Shown: piece by piece, positions 6,242 to 6,643 of the stretch | Layout: every line of letters starts with the position of its first letter | Position numbering within the stretch: the stretch's first letter is position 1 | Assembly (NCBI GenBank): GCA_903825095.1 | Contig: CAIJZF010000251.1 | Location: forward strand, 1-6,643 | Direction of reading: 5' to 3' | Source: an uncultured Bacteroidota bacterium | Lineage (GTDB): Bacteria > Bacteroidota > Bacteroidia > Chitinophagales > Chitinophagaceae | DNA length: 6,643 nt | Position numbers and translations under genes: made by a program | The notes under the pieces: model-generated | What the model saw: only the letters and a program-made list of their open reading frames with translations | What the model was told of the DNA's origin: nothing | Databases searched by the model: none

Positions 6242-6643
6242 ACTGACCTAAAATATAAGCAAATATCAACGGCACTACAATGGTAGCGTCGCTTTCCACA
6301 ATAAACTTAGGCGTATGAATATCTAATTTACCCCAGGTAATTTTTTCATTGGGAACAGCTCCAGAATAAGAACCATAAGAAGTAGTACTATCACTTACTT
6401 GACAGAAATAACTCCAGAAAGGTACATCATGCCATTCTAAGTCTTGGTACATCATAGGCACCACACAAATTGGGAAATCTCCTGCGATACCACCACCTAC
6501 TTGGAAAAATCCAACACCCTTTCCACCACTATTGGCACGGTACCACTCTGTTAATTCCACCATGTATTCAATACCGTTTTTAACGGTACTTGCTTTTAAT
6601 TCTTTTTTAATCACATAGCTCGCAAAAATATTTCCTGTGGTGC
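6240..6643 (-). CDS. Deoxyhypusine synthase-family protein, C-terminal part (5' partial)
   Basis: The minus-strand frame stays open to the right edge; a GTG at 6612-6614 is internal (preceded by in-frame TTGNIFASY), so the true start lies outside. About 134 residues are visible. Recognisable DHS-fold stretches are GVGFFQVGGGIAGDFPICV, the SYGSYSGAVPNEKITWGK segment, and a final ESDATIVVPLIFAYILG. The Lys of WGK (6327-6329) aligns with catalytic Lys329 of human DHS, and Trp327 and Glu323 are also kept. His288 aligns with Asp, and Asp313 and Asp316 with Tyr, so canonical spermidine binding is altered. DHS makes deoxyhypusine on eIF5A with NAD and spermidine. Bacteria generally lack eIF5A, so a polyamine role such as homospermidine synthesis is an inference. 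The gene converges on the M28 gene across a terminator cluster. Confidence 0.88.
   Translation of the reverse strand, partial: TTGNIFASYVIKKELKASTVKNGIEYMVELTEWYRANSGGKGVGFFQVGGGIAGDFPICVVPMMYQDLEWHDVPFWSYFCQVSDSTTSYGSYSGAVPNEKITWGKLDIHTPKFIVESDATIVVPLIFAYILGQ

Noticed and set aside
6612..6614. GTG as the start codon of the minus-strand DHS-family gene
   Set aside because: The frame remains open upstream to the window edge and the residues before the GTG read as ordinary protein, so the gene is truncated by the window and does not start here.

Overview
The window looks like chromosomal DNA from a Bacteroidota bacterium, most likely in or near the Chitinophagaceae. That assignment is an inference from AT-rich DNA, A-rich stretches instead of Shine-Dalgarno sites before the starts, a lipoprotein-type LptC, a TatC with an enlarged first periplasmic loop, and a secreted M28 peptidase cut before Gln. 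I could not run a database comparison.

Layout. Positions 1-5974 hold a run of plus-strand genes, the first one partial: the 3' end of a probable outer-membrane protein (1-84), lptC (77-673), an aldo/keto reductase of the Kv-beta type (692-1681), a CNNM/CorC-type CBS membrane protein (1714-2949), tatC (3021-3875), rpiB (3952-4407) and a secreted M28 zinc peptidase (4424-5974). Gaps are short (an 8-nt overlap, then 18, 32, 71, 76 and 16 nt), so one or a few transcripts are likely. The two larger gaps, before tatC and before rpiB, are the likeliest places for extra promoters. Positions 5975-6239 carry no gene but are dense in structure: a nested AT-rich inverted repeat starting in the M28 stop codon, followed by three hairpins, two of which are textbook bidirectional terminators. 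From 6240 to the right edge a minus-strand gene converges on this block. It is the C-terminal part of a deoxyhypusine synthase-family protein, and its 5' end lies outside the window.

How the genes fit together. Most are cell-envelope functions (LPS transport, metal or membrane homeostasis, Tat export, a secreted peptidase), plus one pentose-phosphate enzyme and one NAD(P)H oxidoreductase. They look like a housekeeping neighbourhood, not a dedicated pathway. I found no phage, transposase, CRISPR, toxin-antitoxin or defence genes, and no tRNA or rRNA.

The points most worth following up are the DHS-family protein, which keeps the catalytic Lys but has lost several canonical spermidine-binding residues, and the structured block between the convergent genes. 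I see no strong evidence for an undescribed multi-gene system here.
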